Both the position numbers and the translations under genes were made by a program. The notes beneath the pieces were generated by a model that saw nothing but the letters and a program-made list of their open reading frames with translations, made no database searches and was not told where the DNA came from. DNA of 15,158 nt, from the NCBI GenBank assembly GCA_002690445.1, contig NZER01000056.1:3372-18529 (forward strand). Direction: 5' to 3'. This document shows positions 1-6,944 of this stretch, in pieces (positions within the stretch are counted from its first letter, which is position 1; the number at the start of each line of letters is the position of its first letter). The DNA is from Candidatus Pacearchaeota archaeon. GTDB lineage: Archaea; Nanoarchaeota; Nanoarchaeia; Pacearchaeales; GW2011-AR1.

Positions 1-2
1 CC

Positions 3-383
3 CTATTTACGGCTCCTATAAAACAAAAAAGAAAACTAATGAATAGTGTAGATAGAAGAGCCCTTCAGAAATTTCCAAATTCTATTCGTATCTATAGAGG
101 ATACGATGATAAAAAGGATCAGGGCCTTCTAGGACTAAGTTGGACGATAGATGAAAAGAAGGCGGAGTGGTTTGGTAAACGATTTGGATATGATGGAACT
201 CCTGCTGTTGCCGTTGGTATGTGTAAAAAATCAGATGTACTGGCATATTTTTCTAGAAGAGGGGAACATGAAATCGTTGTTGATCCAAGAACCGTCCAGA
301 TAATAGAAAACAAAATATTGGAAATAACTCCAGAAGATTTGCTAACACAATATGAAACTAAAAGTATCAAAGACCTTGAATAA
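3..383 (+). CDS. Possible ADP-ribosyltransferase-fold protein, 5'-partial
   Basis: The reading frame is open to the left window edge. The first ATG is at 39 but has no ribosome site before it (only A-rich sequence), so the gene probably starts upstream. Counting from that ATG, 114 residues are visible. Three motifs fall in the order of an R-S-E ADP-ribosyltransferase: IYRG with Arg20, GLSWT with Ser34-Trp-Thr36, and RGEHE with Glu76-x-Glu78. In that fold they would bind NAD, shape the nicotinamide pocket and supply the catalytic glutamate. The spacing is compact, as in small phage proteins of this type. The family assignment rests on motif reading only; it could equally be a phage protein with this fold and no transferase activity. 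It ends just before the promoter of the next operon and so appears to be the last gene of a preceding unit. Confidence 0.6.
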   Translation, partial: LFTAPIKQKRKLMNSVDRRALQKFPNSIRIYRGYDDKKDQGLLGLSWTIDEKKAEWFGKRFGYDGTPAVAVGMCKKSDVLAYFSRRGEHEIVVDPRTVQIIENKILEITPEDLLTQYETKSIKDLE

Positions 384-390
384 TATTATT
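379..390. promoter_or_regulatory. 12-bp perfect palindrome overlapping stop codon and -35 box
   Basis: AATAATATTATT reads the same on both strands. It contains the TAA stop of the upstream gene and touches the first bases of the TTGACA -35 element. It may be a small operator, or simply an AT-rich coincidence; nothing else supports a function. Confidence 0.25.
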
Positions 391-416
391 GACACAAATC
401 TGAAAGATGATAGAAT
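389..416 (+). promoter_or_regulatory. Sigma70-type promoter with extended -10
   Basis: A perfect TTGACA -35 box (389-394) is followed after 16 bp by TAGAAT (411-416), one mismatch from TATAAT. A TG at 408-409, one base upstream, makes an extended -10. Transcription would begin around 423, leaving a short leader before the ribosome site AAAGGAG (435-441) of the ATPase gene. It sits in the only gap of this rightward unit and probably drives the genes from 448 to 5905. It is the clearest sign of a bacterial host polymerase. Confidence 0.7.
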
Positions 417-447
417 AAAAAAGTAATCTCACCGAAAGGAGATGTTG

Positions 448-1098
448 ATGGCTAGGCAAAACATCACATGGAACAAAATGCCCAATGAGGGCGTAATAGT
501 AATATCAGGTCATAGAGGCGAGGGTAAAAGTGCCCTTGCTTGGTGGCTTGCAGAAACACAAAAAACTAAAACAAAGAAAAGAATATCGGCTCTGGGAATT
601 CCAGAGAAAGCCCGAAAAGCAATGCCCAAACGAATTGTGCATGTTGACTCTGTTGAACAGGTGGCTGATCTCAAACCATCCATAGTTGTAGCGGACGAGG
701 CATCCTTCGTAGCTAACGCTCGCAGGGCTCAAAGTACCACCAATGTTATGTGGCTAAAGCTGATAGCTGTATGCCGTCACAAGGGACACCTACTTATCTT
801 TGTAAGCCAACATAATAAACAGTTGGATGTACAGATACTAATGGACGCTGATTTTGTAATCATGAAACGTCCAACTCTCCTGCATCTCAAGTTCTGCCGT
901 CCAGAGTTCAGAGATGAACTGCAAGAGGCGTATAACGAATTTGAAAGCATGAGGCGATCAATGACTAAGAAAAAAGCATACGTAGTGGATTACCACAATG
1001 GTAGTGCCAAAATGCTAACGGCCTCCATGCCCAAATGGTGGTCTGAGAAAGTATCCAAGGCATATGCCACCGTATCTCTGGATGGAGAAGGTAAGTAA
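448..1098 (+). CDS. Zot/FtsK-like P-loop ATPase
   Basis: This is a 216-residue NTPase. Walker A is GHRGEGKS at residues 21-28, Walker B is SIVVADEAS with Asp83-Glu84, and a sensor-like strand LLIFVSQH lies at 115-122. The RHKGH stretch just before that strand, followed by a polar residue (Ser120), resembles Zot/pI and FtsK/HerA-type ATPases, which drive DNA through pores or act in virion assembly. I chose ATG 448 because AAAGGAG at 435-441 stands 6 bases before it; an in-frame ATG at 442 directly abuts that site. There is no transmembrane segment, unlike classical Zot. It is the first gene after the promoter, and its stop overlaps the next start (TAATG). A packaging or DNA-mobilising role is likely; the exact subfamily is uncertain. 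Confidence 0.8.
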   Translation: MARQNITWNKMPNEGVIVISGHRGEGKSALAWWLAETQKTKTKKRISALGIPEKARKAMPKRIVHVDSVEQVADLKPSIVVADEASFVANARRAQSTTNVMWLKLIAVCRHKGHLLIFVSQHNKQLDVQILMDADFVIMKRPTLLHLKFCRPEFRDELQEAYNEFESMRRSMTKKKAYVVDYHNGSAKMLTASMPKWWSEKVSKAYATVSLDGEGK

Positions 1099-1370
1099 TG
1101 GGTTTAGAAAAACAGTGGTATGAGAGGCACCTGGAGAATTGGCATGATGGAATGGATAAAGTCATTGAATCAGGAACCATGTACGCAACAGTTGAAATGT
1201 GGTTTGACTACATGCTCGAAAGTTTGAGAGAACAATTGGGTTCAGTGGAAGAGGCAGACAAAGTGATGGAAGTTATGCCTGATCATGTTGCATTTGAATT
1301 GTTCTTGCAGTGGTTGAAAGACTCGAAAATGAACTTAAAACTCCCAAAAAACAGAATAACATTTGGATAG
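1098..1370 (+). CDS. Small acidic helical protein of unknown function
   Basis: A 90-residue protein, not recognised. It appears mostly alpha-helical, with several Trp and aromatic residues (KQWYERHLENW near the N-terminus, EMWFDYML in the middle) and an acidic central stretch. There are no cysteine clusters, signal peptide or membrane segment. The start overlaps the stop of the ATPase gene, and GGAGAAGG at 1084-1091 gives a good ribosome site, so the two are probably translated together. It could be an accessory subunit of the ATPase, but only the position suggests this. Confidence 0.7.
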   Translation: MGLEKQWYERHLENWHDGMDKVIESGTMYATVEMWFDYMLESLREQLGSVEEADKVMEVMPDHVAFELFLQWLKDSKMNLKLPKNRITFG

Positions 1371-1379
1371 GAATAAAGA

Positions 1380-2213
1380 ATGACTACATTTAAACAACTA
1401 AAAGAACTACACCACAAACAACCAATGTGGAAAAAAACTATTGAACGTCATAAACAGCTACTTTCATGGATAAGGAGCGAATCAGCCACATGGGATTTTA
1501 CTGAGCCTAAAGCAGATGACAGTTTAGAGCGAGTTCAATATGTGTGGAATAAATGGACTGCTCAACTGGAACCTATTGCGAATATATTGGGAAATATGGA
1601 TTCCTCGCTATATGTTCCAGCTACCTCGATAGATAATTCTTTCTATTTTGGATCAGGATTCGGAAATCTAAAGCGGAATGAGTATGGAAAAACAGTTTCA
1701 AATAGTGAACACATATGGATTACTGGTAAGTGGGCAGATGCGGATTACTACTTTATACCAGTGGCATCTTCAGAGGATCGAATCGCATACCCATACCCCA
1801 ATCTCACTCTCTGGAGAGATAATAATGAAATAGCGGATTCGGATTATCCGAATTGTAGCACTATGATGCTCACTTTTGTCAGTCCCCTTATCAAAAGGGA
1901 AAGGCAAAAAACTTTTCCTGATGACTCTGATATCGATACGAGGTCACAAGAATTACTAAAACACATTGTCTTCTCAGCGACCCAAGAAAGAGTCAGTGAA
2001 TATAAAGAATTAGCAGATGGAACCTTCGAGCCAACAAAACGAATAGCAATGAATATAACCAAGATCGTTCCAAAAAATAATGTCTGGTTTCCTCTATGCA
2101 GAGAACTTATCCAGAAAAGAATGAATCAGTATAAAGACTGGCATAAGAAACATGACGAACAAAGACGAATAGACATTCTCAGTCAAATGGGAGTTTCTAA
2201 CAAGGCAAATTAA
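1380..2213 (+). CDS. Hypothetical protein, 277 residues
   Basis: Not recognised. The N-terminal third is helical and rich in Lys, Trp and His. A middle segment (about residues 75-170) is rich in Tyr, Phe, Ser and Gly and looks like beta structure (DNSFYFGSGFGNL, WADADYYFIPVA). The C-terminal part is basic and helical (ELIQKRMNQYKDWHKKHDEQ). No catalytic motif is evident. AGGA at 1369-1372 sits 7 bases before the start. It lies between the ATPase and the HTH/coiled-coil gene, and its stop overlaps the next start (TAATG), so it belongs to the same operon. The mixed layout would suit a single-domain viral protein with a basic tail that contacts nucleic acid, which is inference. Confidence 0.75.
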   Translation: MTTFKQLKELHHKQPMWKKTIERHKQLLSWIRSESATWDFTEPKADDSLERVQYVWNKWTAQLEPIANILGNMDSSLYVPATSIDNSFYFGSGFGNLKRNEYGKTVSNSEHIWITGKWADADYYFIPVASSEDRIAYPYPNLTLWRDNNEIADSDYPNCSTMMLTFVSPLIKRERQKTFPDDSDIDTRSQELLKHIVFSATQERVSEYKELADGTFEPTKRIAMNITKIVPKNNVWFPLCRELIQKRMNQYKDWHKKHDEQRRIDILSQMGVSNKAN

Positions 2214-3790
2214 TGATGAAAAGAATTAGAGACATAAGAAACTCGTGGCTAAAAGACATGGGTAAATTCGCAAATACAAGTGGCAACAAACAACATTCCC
2301 ATGAAATGGAAAAAACTATAAATGCAGGAGAAGAAGAAATGGCAGGAAAAAACAGAAAGAAGAATGCACCTAACCTTACCGATCAACAGATGGATCGAAT
2401 TGATGATCTGTTTGCTCAGTATGGTAACCAGAAAGAAGTCAGTGACATTACTGGTATTAAGACTCATCTCATTCACCGATACCTACAGTGGGAAGGCAGA
2501 GTCGAACGTCCTTACGTCAATCGCCGAACAGGTGAACGTATTGGACAAAGAGTCTATACCCCTGAAGAAAGGAAACGTATTGATAAATTCATAAGGGAGA
2601 ATGCTACTCTCAGTAGAACTGAACTGGTTAAATCAGTATCTCTCAGATTCAACATCAAATCGAAAACTGTCTACGGTTGGGTAAACCCCCCAACTCCTGC
2701 TGAGACTATCTCAGAGGGGCTAAGAGGTGGCATAGAACAGTATGCATCTACCATGAAGAAGATTGAAAAAACCCTCTGGCTTGATAGACATATAAAAAGT
2801 AGACAAGGCATGCCCTTCAGTGAGATTTTGAAAATTTTGCAAAATACTATAGGAAATGAAAAAACCTCAGAACACATACTAATGAAACTGCTAGAACATA
2901 TGCAAAAAGAACATCTTATTTTTCTAGAGCAACTCGCCAAGGGAAGACCTTGGACTATCAGGCTCTCAAACGAGCGTGTCATAGAAGTTCAAGGACGAGA
3001 TGGCATGATCAGTCAATCAAAAGGAAAAACCCCCAATCCTGAGTGGGAACGCATATGGGAAAAAGGAATGAATGCAACTCTATGGCCCAACGAACAAAAT
3101 ACATCAGAAGGAGATGACATGGCTAGGGTACTAACACCGCAACAGCGATCAGAAATTCTAAAAAATAAAGAAGAGAGTGAGGTAGCTACAGAAAAAGAAG
3201 TAGTCAATCCTACTGGCGTAGAGGCCGAGGCCGTGCTAATGGCCCTCTTCAAGGAGACCAGTGCAATCGTAGAGAGGCACAATACAAATAGCGATCTTCT
3301 ACAAGAATGGGCTCCTAAGATACAGGCTCTAGTAGATGGTGGAGATGAGGCTGTTGAGCTAGAGAAAGAACTACTGTCAAAAATCTCAAAAATACAGAGT
3401 CTGTATGATGGGATCAAAGATGAGGCTAAAAGAATAGAAGACCTCATTATAACGGCTGACAATACTGAGTTCTATATCAGTGATTTAGAAAAAAGAAACT
3501 CAGAGTTGGATCAACAGCTAGCACATATAAATAATAAGTATCAAGAGGCCCTTACCGTAATCGCCAATCAAGACAAAACAATTAAAAACCTTACAGAAAG
3601 GGAAGGAGCCTATGTCAGAGGGGCGAACAAGGCAAAAGACGATGCAGATAATGCTGCTAAAAGCAAAGCACGTACTCAACAATACGCTAATGCCGTTGAA
3701 GCAGAGAATGCAAACCTGCGTAAATCCAATGTCCGAGGTGGACATGTAAATTTTGGGAGCAGTTCAAGAAAAATGGAAGGAACAGAATAA
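2213..3790 (+). CDS. Multi-HTH DNA-binding protein with C-terminal coiled coil
   Basis: A 525-residue protein. Residues 56-93 form a helix-turn-helix (DRIDDLFAQYGNQKEVSDIT...HRYL), and residues 116-157 form a second (LSRTELVKSVSLRFNIKSKT, ending at YGWV). Residues from about 190 to 250 look like a winged-helix domain. From about 305 the protein changes character: it is acidic with heptad-like coiled coil to about 510, then a short basic Gly/Ser tail. A bacteriophage initiator, partition or transcription factor are all possible. The start overlaps the previous stop. Two internal in-frame ATGs, at residues 43 and 303, have stronger ribosome sites than the annotated start, so the 42-residue N-terminus is uncertain and a separate C-terminal product is possible. 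Confidence 0.75.
   Translation: MMKRIRDIRNSWLKDMGKFANTSGNKQHSHEMEKTINAGEEEMAGKNRKKNAPNLTDQQMDRIDDLFAQYGNQKEVSDITGIKTHLIHRYLQWEGRVERPYVNRRTGERIGQRVYTPEERKRIDKFIRENATLSRTELVKSVSLRFNIKSKTVYGWVNPPTPAETISEGLRGGIEQYASTMKKIEKTLWLDRHIKSRQGMPFSEILKILQNTIGNEKTSEHILMKLLEHMQKEHLIFLEQLAKGRPWTIRLSNERVIEVQGRDGMISQSKGKTPNPEWERIWEKGMNATLWPNEQNTSEGDDMARVLTPQQRSEILKNKEESEVATEKEVVNPTGVEAEAVLMALFKETSAIVERHNTNSDLLQEWAPKIQALVDGGDEAVELEKELLSKISKIQSLYDGIKDEAKRIEDLIITADNTEFYISDLEKRNSELDQQLAHINNKYQEALTVIANQDKTIKNLTEREGAYVRGANKAKDDADNAAKSKARTQQYANAVEAENANLRKSNVRGGHVNFGSSSRKMEGTE
2326..2341 (+). promoter_or_regulatory. Internal ribosome site for alternative start (residue 43)
   Basis: AGGAG at 2326-2330 lies 8 bases before an in-frame ATG at 2339, giving MAGKNRKK and a 483-residue product. 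The upstream start at 2213 has only a weak AAGG some distance before it. The shorter form would still contain every predicted DNA-binding domain, so this may be the true main start. Confidence 0.5.
3108..3121 (+). promoter_or_regulatory. Internal ribosome site for nested coiled-coil product (residue 303)
   Basis: AAGGAG at 3108-3113 is 5 bases before an in-frame ATG at 3119 (MARVLTPQQ). The product would be a 223-residue coiled-coil protein lacking all HTH domains. The sequence around this start shares AAGGAGATG and ATGGCTAGG with the start of the ATPase gene at 448, and both encode Met-Ala-Arg. This suggests a genuine, or formerly independent, gene start. Confidence 0.45.
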
Positions 3791-4035
3791 TGGTAGAGAA
3801 AACAAACATAGAATCCACAACCGAAAAACTTCAAAAACGGATATACACTGATCTCCGTAAGGAGATGAGAGAAGACCATGTATGGAAAACTTTCACCAAG
3901 TATATGAAATACATCAGTGCTGATAGTCCTTCGATGGGATATGACGAAAGAAGGATTCTCGCAGGAAACCTCACTCTGGCTAATGAAACTAGCATTATTG
4001 CTAACGTAGTCTATGAAGGACGTAGAGGTAGATGA
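3790..4035 (+). CDS. Small basic/helical protein of unknown function
   Basis: An 81-residue protein, not recognised. The N-terminal half is charged and helical (TTEKLQKRIYTDLRKEMRED); the rest includes SMGYDERRILAGNL and ends in a basic EGRRGR. GGAAGGA lies shortly before the ATG, which overlaps the upstream stop as TAATG. Its own stop overlaps the next start as ATGA. This tight packing supports a real, co-translated gene. Confidence 0.65.
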   Translation: MVEKTNIESTTEKLQKRIYTDLRKEMREDHVWKTFTKYMKYISADSPSMGYDERRILAGNLTLANETSIIANVVYEGRRGR

Positions 4036-4244
4036 GAATTCGGGTAGTCGAACATATCATGCGGGGCCTCTCTGAGGGCAAATCAGACGAGGTTAGCTAC
4101 CTCATGAGCTATGTAGATCACATGAGAAACATTCTTAATGTGACTAACTCTGAGGATGATTGGCATGTACATGAAGAACGATGCCAACGATGTCTTAAAT
4201 ATATCCTCAAATACGAATTCGAGATTGTTTGGAAAGCTGAGTAA
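4032..4244 (+). CDS. Small protein with HxH...CxxC cluster
   Basis: A 70-residue protein, not recognised as a family. Residues 45-54 read H-V-H-E-E-R-C-Q-R-C, giving His45, His47, Cys51 and Cys54 as four possible metal ligands close together; they may form a small zinc site, though the spacing is unusual for a classical finger. The remainder is helical. GAGGT just before the ATG is the ribosome site, and the start overlaps the preceding stop by ATGA. It directly precedes the helicase gene and may act with it. Confidence 0.65.
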   Translation: MRIRVVEHIMRGLSEGKSDEVSYLMSYVDHMRNILNVTNSEDDWHVHEERCQRCLKYILKYEFEIVWKAE

Positions 4245-4246
4245 AA

Positions 4247-5905
4247 ATGATAATCAAGTTCCCTTACAACGAAACAGTTGTTGAGAGAATCAAGGAAATA
4301 CCTGGAAGACGTTGGGATGCTGAAGAGCGGGGATGGTCAATTCCAGATCAATACTTGAATATAGCATCTCGTATCTTAGAGATGAGATATCCAGATATCG
4401 CAAAAAGAGTTCAAGTGTATGCAGATGAACTCGCACCTAATGCTCAAGCCTTACAAGAATTAGGGTCTGCCTTTACACCAGACGATATAGAGTCTGAACA
4501 GGGAAAGAACATGTTAAAGGAGATTCGTCAGAGGTTAAACATAACCAATGACCTGTTCCCATATCAAGAACTTGGAGTTGTATTCCTTGAAATGACTCCA
4601 ACTAGAGGGGCTATCATTGCGGATGCTCCGGGGCTTGGAAAAACAATTCAAACATTGGGATGGCTATCTATACATCCTGAATTGCGTCCAGTCATAGTAG
4701 TAGTCCCCGCATCAGTTAAAAAGAATTGGGAAGTTGAAATAGAACGATGGATACCAGACAAGCCATCAGTTCAGATAATCATGACGGGCAAGGATAAGAT
4801 CAAGCCCAAACAAGATATATATATAATCAACTACGAACTGCTATGGAAACTTGAAAATAAACTCCTCAAGATGAGTCCTTCAGTAGTTGTATTTGACGAG
4901 TGTACATATCTCAAAGAACGTAAAGCCAAGAGAACCAAGGCAAGTATTGCACTAGGACGCAAGGCTAAATATGTAATCGGACTATCAGGAACTCCCATAC
5001 TGAATCGTCCTATGGAGTTCTACAACATTCTCAGTCTAGTAAGTCCTGAACAATTTCCAAGTTGGTTCAAGTTCGGAGTACGTTACTGCAATGGATACAA
5101 TAACGGTTATGGTTGGCAGTTCAGAGGCTCTTCAAACACTAAAGAACTAAGGAGCCTTATACGGCCCTTTATGATTCGCCGTAGAAAGGAAGATGTTCTC
5201 AAAGAACTTCCTCCAAAAAGACGGGAAACTATACATACCCTTCTCCCCGGAAATTATCAACAGGATTATCATGCCGCTGACATTGCCCTTATGTCCACCG
5301 TTGGACAACTCCAACAGAGCCAAATGGACGATAATGATGCATACACGCATATATTCGCCCAACTTGGAGTTCTACGTCATATAGTAGGACGAGGAAAGGC
5401 GGAAGTAGCCAGAGAACATATTCTCAATCTAACTCAAGACAATGAGAAACTTCTGGTCTTTGGTCATCATCATGATGTTCTGGACTACCTAGAGAAGTTT
5501 CTGAAGAAAGAAAAAATCAAATACGAGAGAGTGGACGGCACTACACCTAATAAGTTACGTCAACCCGCAATAGATAGATTTCAAGAAGATGAAGAATGTC
5601 TCGTGTTCCTAACATCAACAGCAATGGGAATGGGAGTTAATCTGGTTGCTGCCAGTAACGCCCTATTCATAGAACGTCAATGGTCACCCGCAATAGAAGA
5701 ACAGATGGAAGATCGCATTCACCGCATTGGACAAACGAAAGGTGTAGTGATCTGGTACATGCTTGTTGACGATACCATCGATTCAAAGATGGCTAGTCTT
5801 ATAGAATCCAAACGAGAACTATTAACTGACATATTGGATTCTAATATTAGAGTTAGGGATAACGGTGTTATGAAAGCACTGCTTATGGAACTGAGTCTAA
5901 ACTAA
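4247..5905 (+). CDS. SNF2-family helicase with HARP-like N-terminus
   Basis: A 552-residue DNA-dependent ATPase. Residues 1-50 (IPGRRWDAEERGWSIP) match the HARP-like pattern found in SMARCAL1-type annealing helicases and many phage SNF2 proteins. Walker A is DAPGLGKTIQ at 126-135, preceded by LFPYQELG, where Gln107 suits a Q-like motif. Motif II is DECT at 217-220 in place of DEAH. Motif III is SGTP at 247-250. The C-terminal lobe carries TSTAMGMGVNL (motif V) and QMEDRIHRIGQ at 486-496 with the arginine finger (motif VI). All catalytic motifs are intact. Such proteins remodel forks, anneal strands or displace proteins from DNA, so a replication or recombination role is likely. It is the last gene of the rightward unit, and its stop overlaps that of a convergent gene. 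Confidence 0.92.
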   Translation: MIIKFPYNETVVERIKEIPGRRWDAEERGWSIPDQYLNIASRILEMRYPDIAKRVQVYADELAPNAQALQELGSAFTPDDIESEQGKNMLKEIRQRLNITNDLFPYQELGVVFLEMTPTRGAIIADAPGLGKTIQTLGWLSIHPELRPVIVVVPASVKKNWEVEIERWIPDKPSVQIIMTGKDKIKPKQDIYIINYELLWKLENKLLKMSPSVVVFDECTYLKERKAKRTKASIALGRKAKYVIGLSGTPILNRPMEFYNILSLVSPEQFPSWFKFGVRYCNGYNNGYGWQFRGSSNTKELRSLIRPFMIRRRKEDVLKELPPKRRETIHTLLPGNYQQDYHAADIALMSTVGQLQQSQMDDNDAYTHIFAQLGVLRHIVGRGKAEVAREHILNLTQDNEKLLVFGHHHDVLDYLEKFLKKEKIKYERVDGTTPNKLRQPAIDRFQEDEECLVFLTSTAMGMGVNLVAASNALFIERQWSPAIEEQMEDRIHRIGQTKGVVIWYMLVDDTIDSKMASLIESKRELLTDILDSNIRVRDNGVMKALLMELSLN

Positions 5906-5910
5906 GACTC
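5893..5910. terminator. Hairpin at convergent stop codons
   Basis: GAGTCT and AGACTC form a perfect 6-bp stem with loop AAACTA; the loop and one stem base hold both convergent stops (TAA plus strand, TAG minus strand). There is no T-run on either side, so this is not a classical intrinsic terminator. It could still slow polymerases or limit read-through between the two units. Confidence 0.3.
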
Positions 5911-6354
5911 GTCTGATTCCAAAATCTCATAAACCTCAAACTTGGCCTTATCATAAACAGGATCATCTACTAAGGCAGTGGGAACATCGCCTATTACATT
6001 ATTAGCAGATATCTCTCTTAACGATCTATGAACTTTAATCTTTAGATTATATCCAACAAGCTCATCATTGTATCTTGCATTGGAATGAGCTATTTCCCTA
6101 ATTAACCAAAGCTCATCTTCGGTAAATTCCAAAGATGCAACCAATCCTACAGTCGTACCTGAAGATTGTTTCTCATGAAGTTCCACCAAAGCACTTCCTA
6201 TCTTGGTCATAAACTCCAATGGAGCAGCGGTTCCTGCTGATGGAACAAGAGTTCTATAAATTATTTTAGGCCGTTCATCATCCTGATCAGCCTCTCTGAA
6301 CATTGTTAAACAATCGTCTATGAAACATAGCTCATTTTTTGTTAGATTCATCAT
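5902..6354 (-). CDS. Hypothetical protein with internal duplication
   Basis: A 150-residue protein. Two segments look like copies of one unit: residues 4-36 (LTKNELCFIDD ... KIIYRTL) and 77-112 (FTEDELWLIRE ... KIKVHRSL). Each has the pattern h-T-x-x-E-L-x-x-I followed, after a polar stretch, by K-I-x-x-x-R-x-L. Short LTxxE modules like this are common in small phage proteins of unknown role. AGGAG stands about 9 bases before the start, and the gene overlaps the upstream one by 23 bases. It is the last gene of the leftward unit. Confidence 0.7.
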   Translation of the reverse strand: MMNLTKNELCFIDDCLTMFREADQDDERPKIIYRTLVPSAGTAAPLEFMTKIGSALVELHEKQSSGTTVGLVASLEFTEDELWLIREIAHSNARYNDELVGYNLKIKVHRSLREISANNVIGDVPTALVDDPVYDKAKFEVYEILESDES

Positions 6355-6763
6355 GTCTTATGGCTCCTACACATAGTGCCAAGTATTCTTTTATGGATAG
6401 ATTATGATTAGCACTTGATGAAGATACAGCCTCAAAACCCATATAACGGATAAGTTTATGCATCATATCAAAATCATCTCTATACTTTTTACGCCGTAAG
6501 TTACTCCGAAACACACGTAATGTATCTATATCTAGTAAAGAATCCTTATATATAAGGGACTTTGATGTAAGTTTATAAGGAGAACTATGTTGTAAGTTAC
6601 CAACTTGGACTTGATTTCGCAGTCCTTCTTCAACAAACACTGTCCATATCAAATCTAATCTAGTCTCTATTCGAGTTAATCGAACAACTACCGCATAAAT
6701 AATTCCTACAAGAGCGATAATACCTGGTACAGCTGCTATTATGATATTCCAGTTTGTTTCCAT
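6332..6763 (-). CDS. Single-pass membrane protein of unknown function
   Basis: A 143-residue protein with one hydrophobic segment at about residues 5-28 (IIIAAVPGIIALVGIIYAVV), followed at once by basic RLTRIETR. This orients the long C-terminal part inside the cell. A short amphipathic or coiled helix follows the membrane segment (RIETRLDLIWTVF). Small phage membrane proteins of this layout include lysis and anchoring proteins, but no specific match is clear and there is only one segment. It has no clear ribosome site and overlaps the upstream gene by 25 bases, so it probably depends on translational coupling. Confidence 0.7.
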   Translation of the reverse strand: METNWNIIIAAVPGIIALVGIIYAVVVRLTRIETRLDLIWTVFVEEGLRNQVQVGNLQHSSPYKLTSKSLIYKDSLLDIDTLRVFRSNLRRKKYRDDFDMMHKLIRYMGFEAVSSSSANHNLSIKEYLALCVGAIRHDESNKK

Positions 6764-6942
6764 TCAGGTAACCATTTAGTCTTTAGCTTTCTTAAAGTAT
6801 CTGCCAACAATGCCGCTTCATCAGGAAAATCTCTATTACCGCAATTCAAACAATACATATCATAAGTTCGATCTGGTAATCTCTCTAAAGATAGGATAAC
6901 TGGTCCATTGCACCTAGAGCATCCATTCTTTGAAACAATCAT
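6739..6942 (-). CDS. Small zinc-ribbon protein
   Basis: A 67-residue protein with Cys8-x2-Cys11 and Cys31-x2-Cys34, the two knuckles of a zinc ribbon separated by 19 residues. The C-terminus is basic (RKLKTKWLPEWK). Such ribbons bind nucleic acid or partner proteins. It starts two bases after the nuclease stop and has no clear ribosome site, so it is likely coupled to that gene. Its partner is unknown. Confidence 0.7.
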   Translation of the reverse strand: MIVSKNGCSRCNGPVILSLERLPDRTYDMYCLNCGNRDFPDEAALLADTLRKLKTKWLPEWKQTGIS

Positions 6943-6944
6943 AC

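Noticed and set aside
442..450. ATG at 442 as the start of the ATPase gene
   Set aside because: It overlaps the end of the ribosome site AAAGGAG (435-441), leaving no spacing; ATG 448 is 6 bases away and fits.
3013..3462. 149-codon open frame on the minus strand
   Set aside because: Its Ser-rich sequence is the antisense of the coiled-coil gene; no ribosome site or protein motif supports it.
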